DNA of 64,000 nucleotides from Proteus terrae (lineage in GTDB: Bacteria > Pseudomonadota > Gammaproteobacteria > Enterobacterales > Enterobacteriaceae): contig NZ_PENS01000007.1 of NCBI RefSeq assembly GCF_003144325.1, positions 1 through 64,000 of the forward strand. The letters are read 5' to 3'. Below are positions 31,153-40,243 of the stretch, piece after piece. Under the pieces are notes generated by a model. The model had not been told where the DNA came from. It was given only the letters and a program-made list of their open reading frames with translations, and searched no databases. Position 1 is the stretch's first letter. Every line of letters begins with the position of its first letter. Made by a program: the position numbers and the translations under genes.

Positions 31153-32340
31153 TTAAGATGAGCTACTATTGAGTGCTTCAACACCGAGGTTCCAACGTTC
31201 CATCGTTGATACTAAGAACAAGCCTGTCATGGCAACCAATAAGAATGGTAGCGAAGATGAAGAAATTTCTGACAACGCGCCAGCCAGCAAAGGCCCAGAT
31301 AAATTACCAATTCCCCATAACATCGCAGCTGACGCATTAGCGACCATCAAGTCATTACCTGAGAAATATTGCCCTATTTGTACTAATGCAATGGTGTATA
31401 TCGCACCCGCTGTTGCACCCAGCACCAGTAATAAAGGCCAAATCAAAAATGTATGAGACATCGTGATAGGCAATAATAAGCTTGCGAGTAGAGTAACTAC
31501 ACCACAAATTCGATATAACCGTGTCCTGTTCATGTGGTCAGCAAGCCAGCCAAACGGCATTTGCATAATGGCGTCACCGGCTAAAATAGCGCTTATCATC
31601 ATGGCTGCAATCGCTTCAGTATGTCCCACACTTAGACCATAAATAGGAAACATTGAAAGTACGGTGCCATCAAAAAAAGCAAAAAATACAATACCGCCAC
31701 AGATTGCGGGTGCAACTTTAACAAAACGAATAATAGAAAAATTCGGCTCTTGCGTATCTTTTGGTAATTTATCTCCTGTTTTCTGATCCATCATTAAAAA
31801 CAGGACAATAGAGATAATATGAATAAAGACACTAATTAAAATAGGTGTCTTATCTGCAACTCCATATAGCGCAATAATTGAAGGACCTAATAACTGACTA
31901 ATAGTAAATACCGTGGTATATACCGCTAAAATTCGCCCTCGTTTATTATCAGGTGAAAGCTCATTGATCCACGTTTCGCCTAAACAAATCATCACACCGC
32001 TGGCAATGCCAGTGATTAATCGTAAAGGAAATAACAACTCTAGAGGTAAGCTTCCCATTAAGGGTAACAAACTGATTGCAGAAACAATGGTGGCTAATAG
32101 CATGGCAAAGCGTTTACCAACCCATTGCACAATACGCCGAGCAAAAGGTGAAACAACTAACATCCCAATAGCTGGCGCTGCAGAAATAAGTCCAATGATA
32201 GATTCACTAATACCCGCTAAGTTGAGGCGCAATGCAACCATAGGAATAGTTAATCCGATAACAATCCCGATAACGCCAATACTTACCGTGATAGTTGTTA
32301 TCGCAAAAACTTCGGATTGGCGATAATTTTGATGTGACAT
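31153..32340 (-). CDS. MFS transporter, YcaD/UMF1-like
   Basis: Twelve-helix major facilitator permease of 395 residues. The loop after helix 2 carries the MFS signature in variant form (RRIVQWVGKRFAML), and the second half has the matching GWLADHMNRTRLYRI. The C-terminal half resembles YcaD-type permeases (MPFGWLADHMNR). Substrate unknown. No good ribosome-binding site precedes the ATG. An 8-bp inverted repeat sits just upstream at 32349-32369. Monocistronic. Confidence 0.8.
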   Translation of the reverse strand: MSHQNYRQSEVFAITTITVSIGVIGIVIGLTIPMVALRLNLAGISESIIGLISAAPAIGMLVVSPFARRIVQWVGKRFAMLLATIVSAISLLPLMGSLPLELLFPLRLITGIASGVMICLGETWINELSPDNKRGRILAVYTTVFTISQLLGPSIIALYGVADKTPILISVFIHIISIVLFLMMDQKTGDKLPKDTQEPNFSIIRFVKVAPAICGGIVFFAFFDGTVLSMFPIYGLSVGHTEAIAAMMISAILAGDAIMQMPFGWLADHMNRTRLYRICGVVTLLASLLLPITMSHTFLIWPLLLVLGATAGAIYTIALVQIGQYFSGNDLMVANASAAMLWGIGNLSGPLLAGALSEISSSSLPFLLVAMTGLFLVSTMERWNLGVEALNSSSS

Positions 32341-32348
32341 GTTATTTT

Positions 32349-32369
32349 GTTTCTGTGAATAACAGAAAC
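32349..32369. promoter_or_regulatory. Operator-like inverted repeat before the MFS gene
   Basis: GTTTCTGT and ACAGAAAC form perfect 8-bp arms around 5 nt, beginning 9 bp upstream of the MFS start codon. It could be an operator or an mRNA hairpin that masks initiation. No matching regulator was identified. Confidence 0.45.
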
Positions 32370-32464
32370 CTCTGTAATAAAAGGAAGGAGGTTAAATAAA
32401 ATATTGTTATATTATAGGGGATAAGAAATAGATAAACATGCTTAAAAAGTAACGTTAATCAGAG

Positions 32465-32495
32465 AAAGATCTCCATTTGACTCACGAAGATCTTT
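32465..32495 (-). terminator. Weak hairpin after the TSUP gene
   Basis: AAAGATCT (32465-32472) and AGATCTTT (32488-32495) can pair, and the minus strand reads TTTCTC after the stem. It is a possible terminator for the TSUP gene that ends at 32541. Confidence 0.35.
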
Positions 32496-32540
32496 GCCTT
32501 TCACAATATTCTCACTTCACCGTCATTTGTCCTACAACGC

Positions 32541-33287
32541 TTAAGAAAAATAACGGTAGATAAGCACAGCACCCGATACCAATACAATGGCATAAATCAC
32601 ACTCATAAATCGTGCTTTTGACATCTGTAATGTTAAATTTCGTCCTAACCATACACCAGCAAACATAGCTGGTAAGAAAATAGCCGCTAACTTAAGAATA
32701 TCCAATTGCCAATAAATACCCGCAAATAAAAAAATCACCACCCGCGTTAGTGTACTAAAACCAATCAATGTGGTTTGTGTGATGCGAAACTTATTTTTGT
32801 CTGCAATCCTACCTGATAAATAGATCGCATATAAAAAACCACCACTACCAAACAATGCGCTAAATACCCCACCAATTAACCCAAAAGGATAAACCAAGCG
32901 TTGAGAAAATTGGCTTTCTTGTTTTTTCCAAAATAGTGCATAGATTGCATAGCAAGTGGCAAAGATACCTAAAAGAAGAGAAAGTAAATCAGGACGTGTG
33001 GTTAATAAAATTGTCGCACCGACAAGACTACCAATAATAATAAGCGGAATAAGATAGCGTATCTCTTTAAAATCAGCCTGTTTACCATCCCTTACGACAT
33101 TCACTATAGCTGCACTTAAATCGATTAATGCCAATAAAGGCACTATCATTGAAAGAGGTAAATAAAGTGCTAATACTGGACCAGCAATTAACGCCGAGCC
33201 AAATCCAGCCATACCGAAAATAACGTAAGCAAAAAATAAGGTAAGTAGGCAAATAAAAAGATCAGACCAACTAAGCAAGTCCATCAT
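32541..33287 (-). CDS. TSUP (TauE/SafE) family permease
   Basis: Membrane permease of 248 residues with two repeated TSUP halves. The first has FAYVIFGMAGFGSALIAGPV; the second has GLIGGVFSALFGSGGFLYAI. Members export or import small organosulfonates, sulfite and other carboxylates. AAGGTT precedes the ATG. It is divergent from an XRE-cupin regulator 184 bp away, which probably controls it and suggests an inducible exporter. Substrate unknown. Confidence 0.85.
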   Translation of the reverse strand: MMDLLSWSDLFICLLTLFFAYVIFGMAGFGSALIAGPVLALYLPLSMIVPLLALIDLSAAIVNVVRDGKQADFKEIRYLIPLIIIGSLVGATILLTTRPDLLSLLLGIFATCYAIYALFWKKQESQFSQRLVYPFGLIGGVFSALFGSGGFLYAIYLSGRIADKNKFRITQTTLIGFSTLTRVVIFLFAGIYWQLDILKLAAIFLPAMFAGVWLGRNLTLQMSKARFMSVIYAIVLVSGAVLIYRYFS

Positions 33288-33471
33288 AACAAACCTTGAA
33301 TAATTATCATTTATTGAAGGATATTAGCGTAATTACTAAAAATCGAACAGTGATCGTAAGACGATTCACAAAATACAGCAGAAACAGGATCTCATTTTTC
33401 CGAATACGGTTAATTAGTGTTATTATCTACTCGGAATGACACTTTTAAACTAACGATATTTTGAATTGGCA

Positions 33472-34050
33472 ATGAACCCACAACCTCCTAAAAAAACGAA
33501 TGAATACCTTGGTAATAAAGTCAAACAATTAAGACAATCTCGAAACTTGTCACTTAATGAGTTATCAAGAAAATCGGGAATATCCAAGGCTGCATTGTCA
33601 AAATTAGAATCAGGTGATTCTAATCCTAGAATCGATACCTTAGAGGCTATCGCGATAGCGCTTGGCTTTCCTTTGGGAGATTTATTTAGTTTTACACGTG
33701 AAGAGTACCCTCGTTTAGAACGACATAAACCTATCGTTGGTGATTATGCTCAAGAGTTTAAATTCCGTATTGGTATCGGCAATATTACTGAGATTTGGCA
33801 TATCGAGATGAAGCATGGCGCGATTATTAATAGCCCTGCTCACGCTGATGGCACTCAAGAACACATCATGGTCTATTCTGGTAAATTAATGATGCGTTTT
33901 GATAACGACGAAACGGTTTTATTAGAAACGGGTGATTTTTACGCTTTTCATGGTAATGCCCCCCACTCTTATATTTGTGTAGAAGGACATTTGCGCGCAT
34001 CTGTGATTATGTCTAGTCCAAATCAACAACATTACCACCATCGTCCTTAA
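33472..34050 (+). CDS. XRE-cupin transcription regulator
   Basis: Two-domain regulator of 192 residues. The N-terminal helix-turn-helix spans about residues 13-67, with the recognition segment SGISKAALSKLESGDSNP. The C-terminal cupin domain has SPAHADGTQEHIMVYSG and the second cupin motif GDFYAFHGNAPHSY with metal-binding histidines. The ATG at 33472 is preferred over a TTG two codons earlier; neither has a good binding site. Its position opposite the TSUP gene suggests it senses that transporter's substrate. Confidence 0.85.
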   Translation: MNPQPPKKTNEYLGNKVKQLRQSRNLSLNELSRKSGISKAALSKLESGDSNPRIDTLEAIAIALGFPLGDLFSFTREEYPRLERHKPIVGDYAQEFKFRIGIGNITEIWHIEMKHGAIINSPAHADGTQEHIMVYSGKLMMRFDNDETVLLETGDFYAFHGNAPHSYICVEGHLRASVIMSSPNQQHYHHRP

Positions 34051-34076
34051 TCAATTTATTGCCCTAGCTTTATTAC

Positions 34077-34124
34077 TCACACGATAATTAGTAAATCATT
34101 TAACTGGTTTTAATTATCGTGTGA
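34077..34124. repeat. 14-bp inverted repeat after the XRE-cupin gene
   Basis: TCACACGATAATTA (34077-34090) is exactly inverted at 34111-34124 with a 20-nt spacer. It lies 26 bp after the XRE-cupin stop and 138 bp before the cation exporter. No T-run follows. It may be a terminator stem with a long loop, or a regulatory palindrome. Confidence 0.7.
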
Positions 34125-34262
34125 ACTTAGCTATCAATACTCCTTCATTTAATGTCTCTGTATTCGCTTCAAGTTGTCTAGAAATTCTCCCTTTATCTAA
34201 TTTATTTTTCTTTATTTTCAGCTATGTTTTTAATAATGCTATTCGGATAATAAGGAACTTCA

Positions 34263-35159
34263 ATGAGTGGAAATCATGAACATGCGGATGTAAAAACACT
34301 ACCTGAATCGCGATTATTAATTACATTCGGCTTAACATCATCATTTATGTTAGTCGAATTTATTGGCGGTTATTTAACTGGTAGCTTGGCATTAATTTCC
34401 GATGCCATGCATATGATGACGGATGCTTTCGCACTTTTACTTGCACTGATCGCTATTCATGCAGGCAGAAAAGCCGCTGATGTTTTTAGAACTTATGGTT
34501 ATGCACGCTTTGAAATATTAGCTGCAACCATGAATGCACTTATTTTAATGGCAGTCGCTTTCTATATTTTATATGAAGCCTATAAACGCTTATCTTCGCC
34601 TCCTGATATTCAATCTGTTGGTATGCTTATCATTGCGTCAATAGGTCTTGTTGTTAATCTGATTTCAATGAAGTTACTCACCAGTACAAAGGATGAAAGC
34701 CTTAATGTAAAAGGGGCATACTTAGAAGTTTGGGCCGATATGCTGGGCTCAATTGGCGTAATTATTGGAGCGGTCATTATTTGGCTTACAGGTTGGGAGC
34801 TTGTTGACTCTATTATTGCCGTGTTAATCGGTTTTATGGTTTTCCCTCGAACTTGGATATTACTTAAAGAATGTCTGAATATTTTACTTGAGGGCGTGCC
34901 TCGCGGTATCGATCTTATTCAGGTTACTGAAACAATTAATAATAACCCTGATGTTGTGGGCTCTCATGATTTGCATTTATGGGCACTCACACAAAGTAAA
35001 CTTATTTTAAGTGGGCACATCGTTTATCAACCTAATGCCAATCATGAAGAACTCAGAATTCACCTTGAGCAACAACTTCGTGAGCAATTCCATATCAACC
35101 ATATTACGTTACAGATGGAATGTGAAGACAGACAACATCTTGAAGAAAATCACCACTAA
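34263..35159 (+). CDS. CDF family cation exporter (CzcD-type)
   Basis: Proton-coupled divalent cation exporter of 298 residues with six membrane helices and a C-terminal ferredoxin-like cytoplasmic domain. Helix 2 carries the metal site SDAMHMMTD. Helix 5 reads YLEVWADMLGS, so glutamate takes the place of the histidine in the ZitB/YiiP HxxxD pair, as I recall for CzcD relatives. The N terminus (GNHEHAD) and C terminus (EENHH) are histidine-containing. Zinc, cadmium or cobalt are likely substrates. AAGGAA precedes the ATG. No metal regulator lies nearby. Confidence 0.85.
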   Translation: MSGNHEHADVKTLPESRLLITFGLTSSFMLVEFIGGYLTGSLALISDAMHMMTDAFALLLALIAIHAGRKAADVFRTYGYARFEILAATMNALILMAVAFYILYEAYKRLSSPPDIQSVGMLIIASIGLVVNLISMKLLTSTKDESLNVKGAYLEVWADMLGSIGVIIGAVIIWLTGWELVDSIIAVLIGFMVFPRTWILLKECLNILLEGVPRGIDLIQVTETINNNPDVVGSHDLHLWALTQSKLILSGHIVYQPNANHEELRIHLEQQLREQFHINHITLQMECEDRQHLEENHH

Positions 35160-35190
35160 AACAGAATAAATTTATACACTCATAAAATTC

Positions 35191-35222
35191 TGGCTCGCTC
35201 TTAATGATTAAAGAGAGAGCCA
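35191..35222 (-). terminator. Terminator between the CDF gene and ilvN
   Basis: A 12-bp stem with one mismatch (35191-35202 with 35211-35222) has an 8-nt loop. On the minus strand it is followed by GAATTTTATG. It probably ends ilvBN transcription and may also serve the convergent exporter gene. Confidence 0.65.
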
Positions 35223-35229
35223 ATCTGTA

Positions 35230-35514
35230 TTAATTTAAATAATTTTCCATTTGCTCAAAAACACGTAAATCATCGCTGAATCTCACTTCTTTTACGTCTT
35301 CAAGCTTTTCTACCTGACTCACCATCTGCATTAGACGATCATCTTTTTGCACTAATAGCCAAATACGACTTTTATCGCTATTTTTCATCGGTAAACACAA
35401 AATACCATCGACGTTAAATGCACGGCGAGCAAATAGCCCACATATATGGGTCATAACACCGGGGTGATTGCGAACAATCAATTCCAGCGCGATAGGTTGT
35501 GATTGTTGTGACAT
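35230..35514 (-). CDS. ilvN: Acetolactate synthase I small subunit IlvN
   Basis: Regulatory subunit that gives acetohydroxyacid synthase I its valine feedback sensitivity. The 94 residues form a single ACT domain ([29 protein letters not shown]). The short length is typical of IlvN rather than IlvH. GGAGC at the ilvB 3' end precedes its ATG, and it starts 3 nt after ilvB. Confidence 0.95.
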   Translation of the reverse strand: MSQQSQPIALELIVRNHPGVMTHICGLFARRAFNVDGILCLPMKNSDKSRIWLLVQKDDRLMQMVSQVEKLEDVKEVRFSDDLRVFEQMENYLN

Positions 35515-35517
35515 AAA

Positions 35518-37215
35518 TTAAGCTCCTATCATCTCAATATTTGCCGCCCCTGGCGGTACCATTGGGAATACTTTTTCATGAATATCAATCATTACATGAA
35601 TTAAACACGGCCCCGGTTTTTCAATCGCTGCTTTCAGCGCACTCGCAGGATCCGCTTCCTGATTTAAGTCACAGGTATCTAAGCCAAAACCTTGTGCAAT
35701 ACGAATAAAATCGGTTTGATAAGGGTAAGCGGCAGCATAAATGCGCTCTTCAAAAAACAGTGTTTGTTGTTGGTGAACCAATCCTAACGCCTGATTATTT
35801 ATCAAAATAATTTTGATATCTAATTGGTGCTCAGCCGCCGTAGCAAATTCTTGAATATTCATCATAATGCTACCATCCCCTGAGAAGCAGAGGATTTTTT
35901 TATCTGGTTCAGCTAATGCGGCGCCAATTGCTGCTGGCAAACCAAATCCCATCGTACCTAAACCGCCAGACGTTAACCATTGTCGAGGTCGATTTAACGG
36001 ATACGCTTGTGCTACCCACATCTGATGCTGCCCAACGTCTGTTGTAATAATGGCATCATCATCAACACAATTTGCTGCCGCTAATACGATACCATAACCA
36101 CTTAAGATGTTTTCAGAGTTTTTCATCTCTAATGGATATTCTTGTTTCAGTGTCGTAACCCGCTCTATCCATCCATTACGTTTGTTTGTATTAATCAATG
36201 GTAATAACAGTGATAACACTGATTTCGCATCAGCATGGATCGCAATATCAGGGCGTTTGATCTTACTAATTTCAGCGCGATCGATATCAACATGAATAAT
36301 TTTGGCATTAGGGCAAAACTTCTCGGCTTTACCAATGGCACGATCGTCAAATCGAGCCCCCAATACAATCAACAGATCGGCTTCTTCTAAAATAAAATTG
36401 GTGCTACGAGTCGCATGCATACCCAACATTCCCAAATACAGTGGATGCGAAGGTGGCATTAATCCTAACCCCATTAAAGTCATTGTTGTTGGCAGGTTGT
36501 TTTTCTCTGCTAATTCAATTGCTTCTTTACATGCTTCAGAGCTGATGATCCCACCACCTAAATATAAAACAGGGTTCTTAGCCTGATTAATCATCTGCGC
36601 TGCTTGTATCACTAAATCAGTATTAAATGCGGGAACTGGATCTTTTTGTGGAATAGGCGGTAACGCTTCTAATGTAATTTTGGCTTGCTGAATATCTTTT
36701 GGTACGTCAACCCAAACAGGGCCCGGTCTTCCTGACATCGCTAAACGAAACGCATCACAAATAATTTCAGGTAACTCAGCAATATCACGAACTAAATAGT
36801 TATGTTTAGTAATTGGAATAGACATGCCATAAGTATCAACTTCTTGGAAAGCATCAGTCCCTATCATCGCTGAAGATACCTGACCAGTAATACAAACTAA
36901 AGGAATGGAATCAAGCTTAGCATCAGCAATTGCTGTTACTAAATTTGTCGCACCCGGTCCACTCGAAGCAATACAAACAGCAGGTTTACCATTTGCACGG
37001 GCAATACCTTGTGCAATAAAACCGGCACCTTGTTCATGGCGAGTTAAGATATGTCGAATAGATTTACTTTGGCTCAATGCGTCATACAACGGAAGCGCTG
37101 CACCACCAGGGATCCCCGCGACTGTCGTAATGCCTTGCCGTTCCAGTAAATAAACGATTAATTGCGCACCAGTAAACGTTCTACTTGTTGTGGCGTTTTC
37201 TTGTTGATCACCCAT
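35518..37215 (-). CDS. ilvB: Acetolactate synthase I large subunit IlvB
   Basis: Catalytic subunit of acetohydroxyacid synthase I, which condenses pyruvate into acetolactate, or with 2-ketobutyrate, for branched-chain amino acids. It has 565 residues. The catalytic glutamate lies in LTRHEQGAGFIAQGIARA. The thiamine diphosphate site begins GDGSIMMNIQEF and ends with INN. AAGGAC precedes the ATG. Controlled by the upstream leader peptide and attenuator. Confidence 0.95.
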   Translation of the reverse strand: MGDQQENATTSRTFTGAQLIVYLLERQGITTVAGIPGGAALPLYDALSQSKSIRHILTRHEQGAGFIAQGIARANGKPAVCIASSGPGATNLVTAIADAKLDSIPLVCITGQVSSAMIGTDAFQEVDTYGMSIPITKHNYLVRDIAELPEIICDAFRLAMSGRPGPVWVDVPKDIQQAKITLEALPPIPQKDPVPAFNTDLVIQAAQMINQAKNPVLYLGGGIISSEACKEAIELAEKNNLPTTMTLMGLGLMPPSHPLYLGMLGMHATRSTNFILEEADLLIVLGARFDDRAIGKAEKFCPNAKIIHVDIDRAEISKIKRPDIAIHADAKSVLSLLLPLINTNKRNGWIERVTTLKQEYPLEMKNSENILSGYGIVLAAANCVDDDAIITTDVGQHQMWVAQAYPLNRPRQWLTSGGLGTMGFGLPAAIGAALAEPDKKILCFSGDGSIMMNIQEFATAAEHQLDIKIILINNQALGLVHQQQTLFFEERIYAAAYPYQTDFIRIAQGFGLDTCDLNQEADPASALKAAIEKPGPCLIHVMIDIHEKVFPMVPPGAANIEMIGA

Positions 37216-37266
37216 TTGTATCTGTCCTTTGTTCTAAGCCGGACTTGATGGGCAGGTAGAAAAGAA

Positions 37267-37299
37267 AAACCCCGCCCGGTTAGTTCGCCGGCGGGGTTT
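37267..37299 (-). terminator. ilvB attenuator terminator
   Basis: A GC-rich stem pairs 37267-37279 with 37288-37299 with one bulged base. On the minus strand it is followed by TTTTTCTTTTC. It lies 25 bp after the ivbL stop and before ilvB. Stalling on scarce valine-tRNA during leader translation would favour an antiterminator. Confidence 0.9.
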
Positions 37300-37323
37300 C
37301 GAAACTGTGTTGATTCGGACCCG

Positions 37324-37422
37324 TTACGGCGCTTTGCCGACGACCACCACCACACGCACGACAACCACAGCCGCGATGTGCGCTGTTAGTCGTAGGCTTT
37401 GTAGTAGATTAGTGATGATCAT
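37324..37422 (-). CDS. ivbL: ilvB operon leader peptide IvbL
   Basis: A 32-residue leader peptide ends in AAVVVVRVVVVVGKAP. It has nine valine codons in two blocks split by one arginine, plus four leucines earlier in the peptide. The end is nearly identical to E. coli IvbL. The ATG at 37422 has TAGGT upstream. The valine run puts ilvBN under attenuation by charged valyl- and leucyl-tRNA. Confidence 0.95.
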   Translation of the reverse strand: MIITNLLQSLRLTAHIAAVVVVRVVVVVGKAP

Positions 37423-37664
37423 GGGTTACCTATCAATTAATTTAATGATGTGTTTACGTGTTATCTATATTTAAAAAAACATAACTTCTACAAATTAACA
37501 ACCTTTTTTTTCGGTTTATTTTTTATCACCGCTAAAAACGAGAGATAGATCACTTCTAGTGAAAATCAAAAAACAACCCCGATTGCAGCATAAAAAACTA
37601 GATTAATTTCACATTACAGAATAACCAAAAATCCATTTAGTAACGTAAACACATCAATTCAATT

Positions 37665-39176
37665 TTATAAAAAAGCAACTTGAACCAATAACAGTGTTGC
37701 TGAAAGTACAAACATAAATATCACCATCGGCATAATAAATTTAAGCCATTTGTTATAGGAGATATCTAGCATTTGCAATGTCGCTAACACCAGCCCTGTA
37801 GGCGCTAAGAACAACATAATATATTGTCCCCAGTTATATGCTGATACCACCATATAACGAGGAACACCGACTGCATCGGCTAATGGCGCCATAATTGGCA
37901 TCGCTAAAACTGCAAGACCTGAAGAGGAAGGAACAATAAAACCTAAACAGATAAAAACAACGAGCTGTGCTAATAAAAAGAGGCTTGGTGGCATTCCTGC
38001 AACCATATGAGACATAAACTCAAGGATAGTATCGGCAATTTTACCTTGTTCCATCACAAGATTAACACCGCGTGCTAAACCAATAATTAATGAAACACCA
38101 ACGAGTTCAGATGCTCCATGAATAAATCCATCAATGGCTGTTTTCTCTTTTAATCCAGAAAGGAAAATTATGATGATAGCGATAGCAAGGAAAAGAGCTG
38201 CCATTTGTGGGAACCACCAGCCCATATCCATAACACCCCAAACCATAATAGGAAAAGCAGCAACAAATAAGCAGAGGATCACTTTACGACGCCACGAAAA
38301 TTCTAATATCTCATTAGGATCGTAATTACTTAAAAAGCGCTGTTTAAAACTCTCGGCATTTTCATAGTTATAAGAGAAAGCCGGATCTTTTTTGAGCTTC
38401 TTGCAATACCAATATAAATAAACCAAAACACCAATCGTACCAATGACTAAGCCAATAGTACGAAAGCCGATCCCTTCAATAAAACTGATCCCCGAAGCAT
38501 TTGATGCAATAACTACTGAGAACGGATTTACAGTTGAAAACCCTGCCCCCATCGAAGAGGCTAGGAAAATAGCCCCGACACACACAATAGCGTCATAACC
38601 CAAGATTAAGAATATAGGCACTAATATGGGATAGAAGGCGACAGCTTCTTCTTCAATCCCACAACTTGTCCCGCCTATGGATAATATAATCGTGACGCCA
38701 AATACCACTAAAAACTCTTTACCTTTGGTTCGATTTGCCAGTGCTGTTAAACCTGCATTGAATGCGCCAGTTTTATTAACAACCCCAATAAGCCCCCCTA
38801 AGACAAGAATGAAAACAATAACATCAGCCCCTTCTATCGTCCCTTTCACCATACTTTCGGTAATATCCATTATCCCTTTGGGTTGCTGTGCTACGCGTTC
38901 ATAGGTTCCTGGTATCGCTATCGGTTTTTTAATTGTCCCATCCGTGAATTTCTCAATCTCAATAGAGACATTTAAATCATTTAATGTGGCTTGAGTTGCA
39001 GGTAACACTTCATGAGAACCATCTATTTTCGCAACCACTAATGATGGCTCTGTTGAGTTATAACTTAATCGTTGATATTCACCAGCCGGAATAATCCACG
39101 TTAAGCCAACCACAATTACTGTAATTGCAAATAAAATAGTAAATGCGGTCGGAAACGCAAACTTTTTAAGTTTCAT
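37665..39176 (-). CDS. YfcC family permease, probable arginine/ornithine/citrulline transporter
   Basis: Membrane permease of 503 residues in the YfcC/ArcD-II type (AbgT/DcuC-like) group. About twelve helices are present, with conserved SIGGTSCGIEEEAVAFYPI in the first half and GFIVPSSSGLAVLAMPIMAPL in the second. A soluble loop follows helix 1. GAGGGC precedes the ATG. It lies downstream of genes for ornithine carbamoyltransferase and carbamate kinase. That suggests exchange of ornithine for citrulline or arginine; the substrate is inferred from context. Confidence 0.8.
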   Translation of the reverse strand: MKLKKFAFPTAFTILFAITVIVVGLTWIIPAGEYQRLSYNSTEPSLVVAKIDGSHEVLPATQATLNDLNVSIEIEKFTDGTIKKPIAIPGTYERVAQQPKGIMDITESMVKGTIEGADVIVFILVLGGLIGVVNKTGAFNAGLTALANRTKGKEFLVVFGVTIILSIGGTSCGIEEEAVAFYPILVPIFLILGYDAIVCVGAIFLASSMGAGFSTVNPFSVVIASNASGISFIEGIGFRTIGLVIGTIGVLVYLYWYCKKLKKDPAFSYNYENAESFKQRFLSNYDPNEILEFSWRRKVILCLFVAAFPIMVWGVMDMGWWFPQMAALFLAIAIIIIFLSGLKEKTAIDGFIHGASELVGVSLIIGLARGVNLVMEQGKIADTILEFMSHMVAGMPPSLFLLAQLVVFICLGFIVPSSSGLAVLAMPIMAPLADAVGVPRYMVVSAYNWGQYIMLFLAPTGLVLATLQMLDISYNKWLKFIMPMVIFMFVLSATLLLVQVAFL

Positions 39177-39280
39177 AAGCGCCCTCGACTTAAATAAGAG
39201 GTAACTCTGCCAGTAGAAATAATATCTAACTGGCAGTGTTTATTTTTAGAATTAAATTTAGAATGATGATAAATATGATA

Positions 39281-40228
39281 TTAATCAGAAATAATTGTTG
39301 TGCCTGTTTTTCCTTCTAAAGCAGATAATGCATTATCTAAAGAAGTAATAATCGCTTGTACACCTTTACCACTCTCCTTTAGAAAATTAAGACAAGCCTC
39401 GACTTTAGGTAACATACTTCCTTTAGCAAATTGCCCTTGAGAAATATATTCCTGAGCCAGAGAAAGGGTTAATTTATCTAAATTCATTTGCTCTGGTTTA
39501 TTAAAATTAATAGCGACTTTATCAACAGCCGTTAATATTAATAAAATATCTGCTTTTAATTCGACAGCTAATTTAGCGCTAGAGTTATCTTTATCAATAA
39601 CAGCATCAATACCTTCTAATAACTCTCCTTTTCGAATAACGGGAATACCACCTCCGCCAACCGTGATCACCACAATATTGCGTTCAACTAACTGTTTAAT
39701 AATTGGTGATTCCACAATTTCTAGCGGTTTAGGTGATGGAATAACTCGACGATATCCACGCCCTGCATCTTCCATAAAGTGGAAACCATGCTCTTTTTGG
39801 ATAGCCTCAGCTTGCTGTTGAGTATAAAACGCGCCAATCGGTTTTGTAGGTGATAAAAAAGCAGGATCGTTTTTATCGACAACCACTTGCGTCACAATGG
39901 TCGCACAACCATGATTTTTATTCAGATTTCTCGTACATAATTCATCATTAATAGCCTGTTGTAGATGATAGCCGATATAGCCTTGACTCATGGCACCGCA
40001 TTCAGCAAATGGCATATAAGGCGTGCCAATGTTCTGTTGCGATGCATAATCCATAGCTAAATTGATCATCCCAACTTGCGGACCATTTCCGTGACCAATA
40101 ATGACTTGGTAGCCTTTCTCAACCAAATCTACAATCGGCTTTGCGGTTTTCCGCACTATCTGCTTTTGCTCTAGTGGCGTACTGCCCAGTGCATTTCCCC
40201 CTAAAGCAATAAATACCTTCTTAGGCAT
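39281..40228 (-). CDS. arcC: Carbamate kinase ArcC
   Basis: Transfers phosphate from carbamoyl phosphate to ADP, yielding ATP, CO2 and ammonia. The 315 residues belong to the amino acid kinase family. The start has IALGGNALG, then the phosphate-binding VIIGHGNGPQVG, with AECGAMSQGYIGYHLQQA and VVITVGGGGIPV later on. AAGGAG precedes the ATG. It lies 15 nt after the ornithine carbamoyltransferase gene, which produces its substrate in the catabolic direction. Confidence 0.95.
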   Translation of the reverse strand: MPKKVFIALGGNALGSTPLEQKQIVRKTAKPIVDLVEKGYQVIIGHGNGPQVGMINLAMDYASQQNIGTPYMPFAECGAMSQGYIGYHLQQAINDELCTRNLNKNHGCATIVTQVVVDKNDPAFLSPTKPIGAFYTQQQAEAIQKEHGFHFMEDAGRGYRRVIPSPKPLEIVESPIIKQLVERNIVVITVGGGGIPVIRKGELLEGIDAVIDKDNSSAKLAVELKADILLILTAVDKVAINFNKPEQMNLDKLTLSLAQEYISQGQFAKGSMLPKVEACLNFLKESGKGVQAIITSLDNALSALEGKTGTTIISD

Positions 40229-40243
40229 TGTTAACTCCTTGCT

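Noticed and set aside
37158-37364. 68-codon minus-strand ORF over the ilvB leader
   Set aside because: It runs through the ivbL codons in another frame and the attenuator stem; the valine-rich ivbL frame explains the region.
37550-37562. Palindrome TCACTTCTAGTGA upstream of ivbL
   Set aside because: Half-sites are in reversed order for CRP and no other factor is suggested; chance symmetry is likely.
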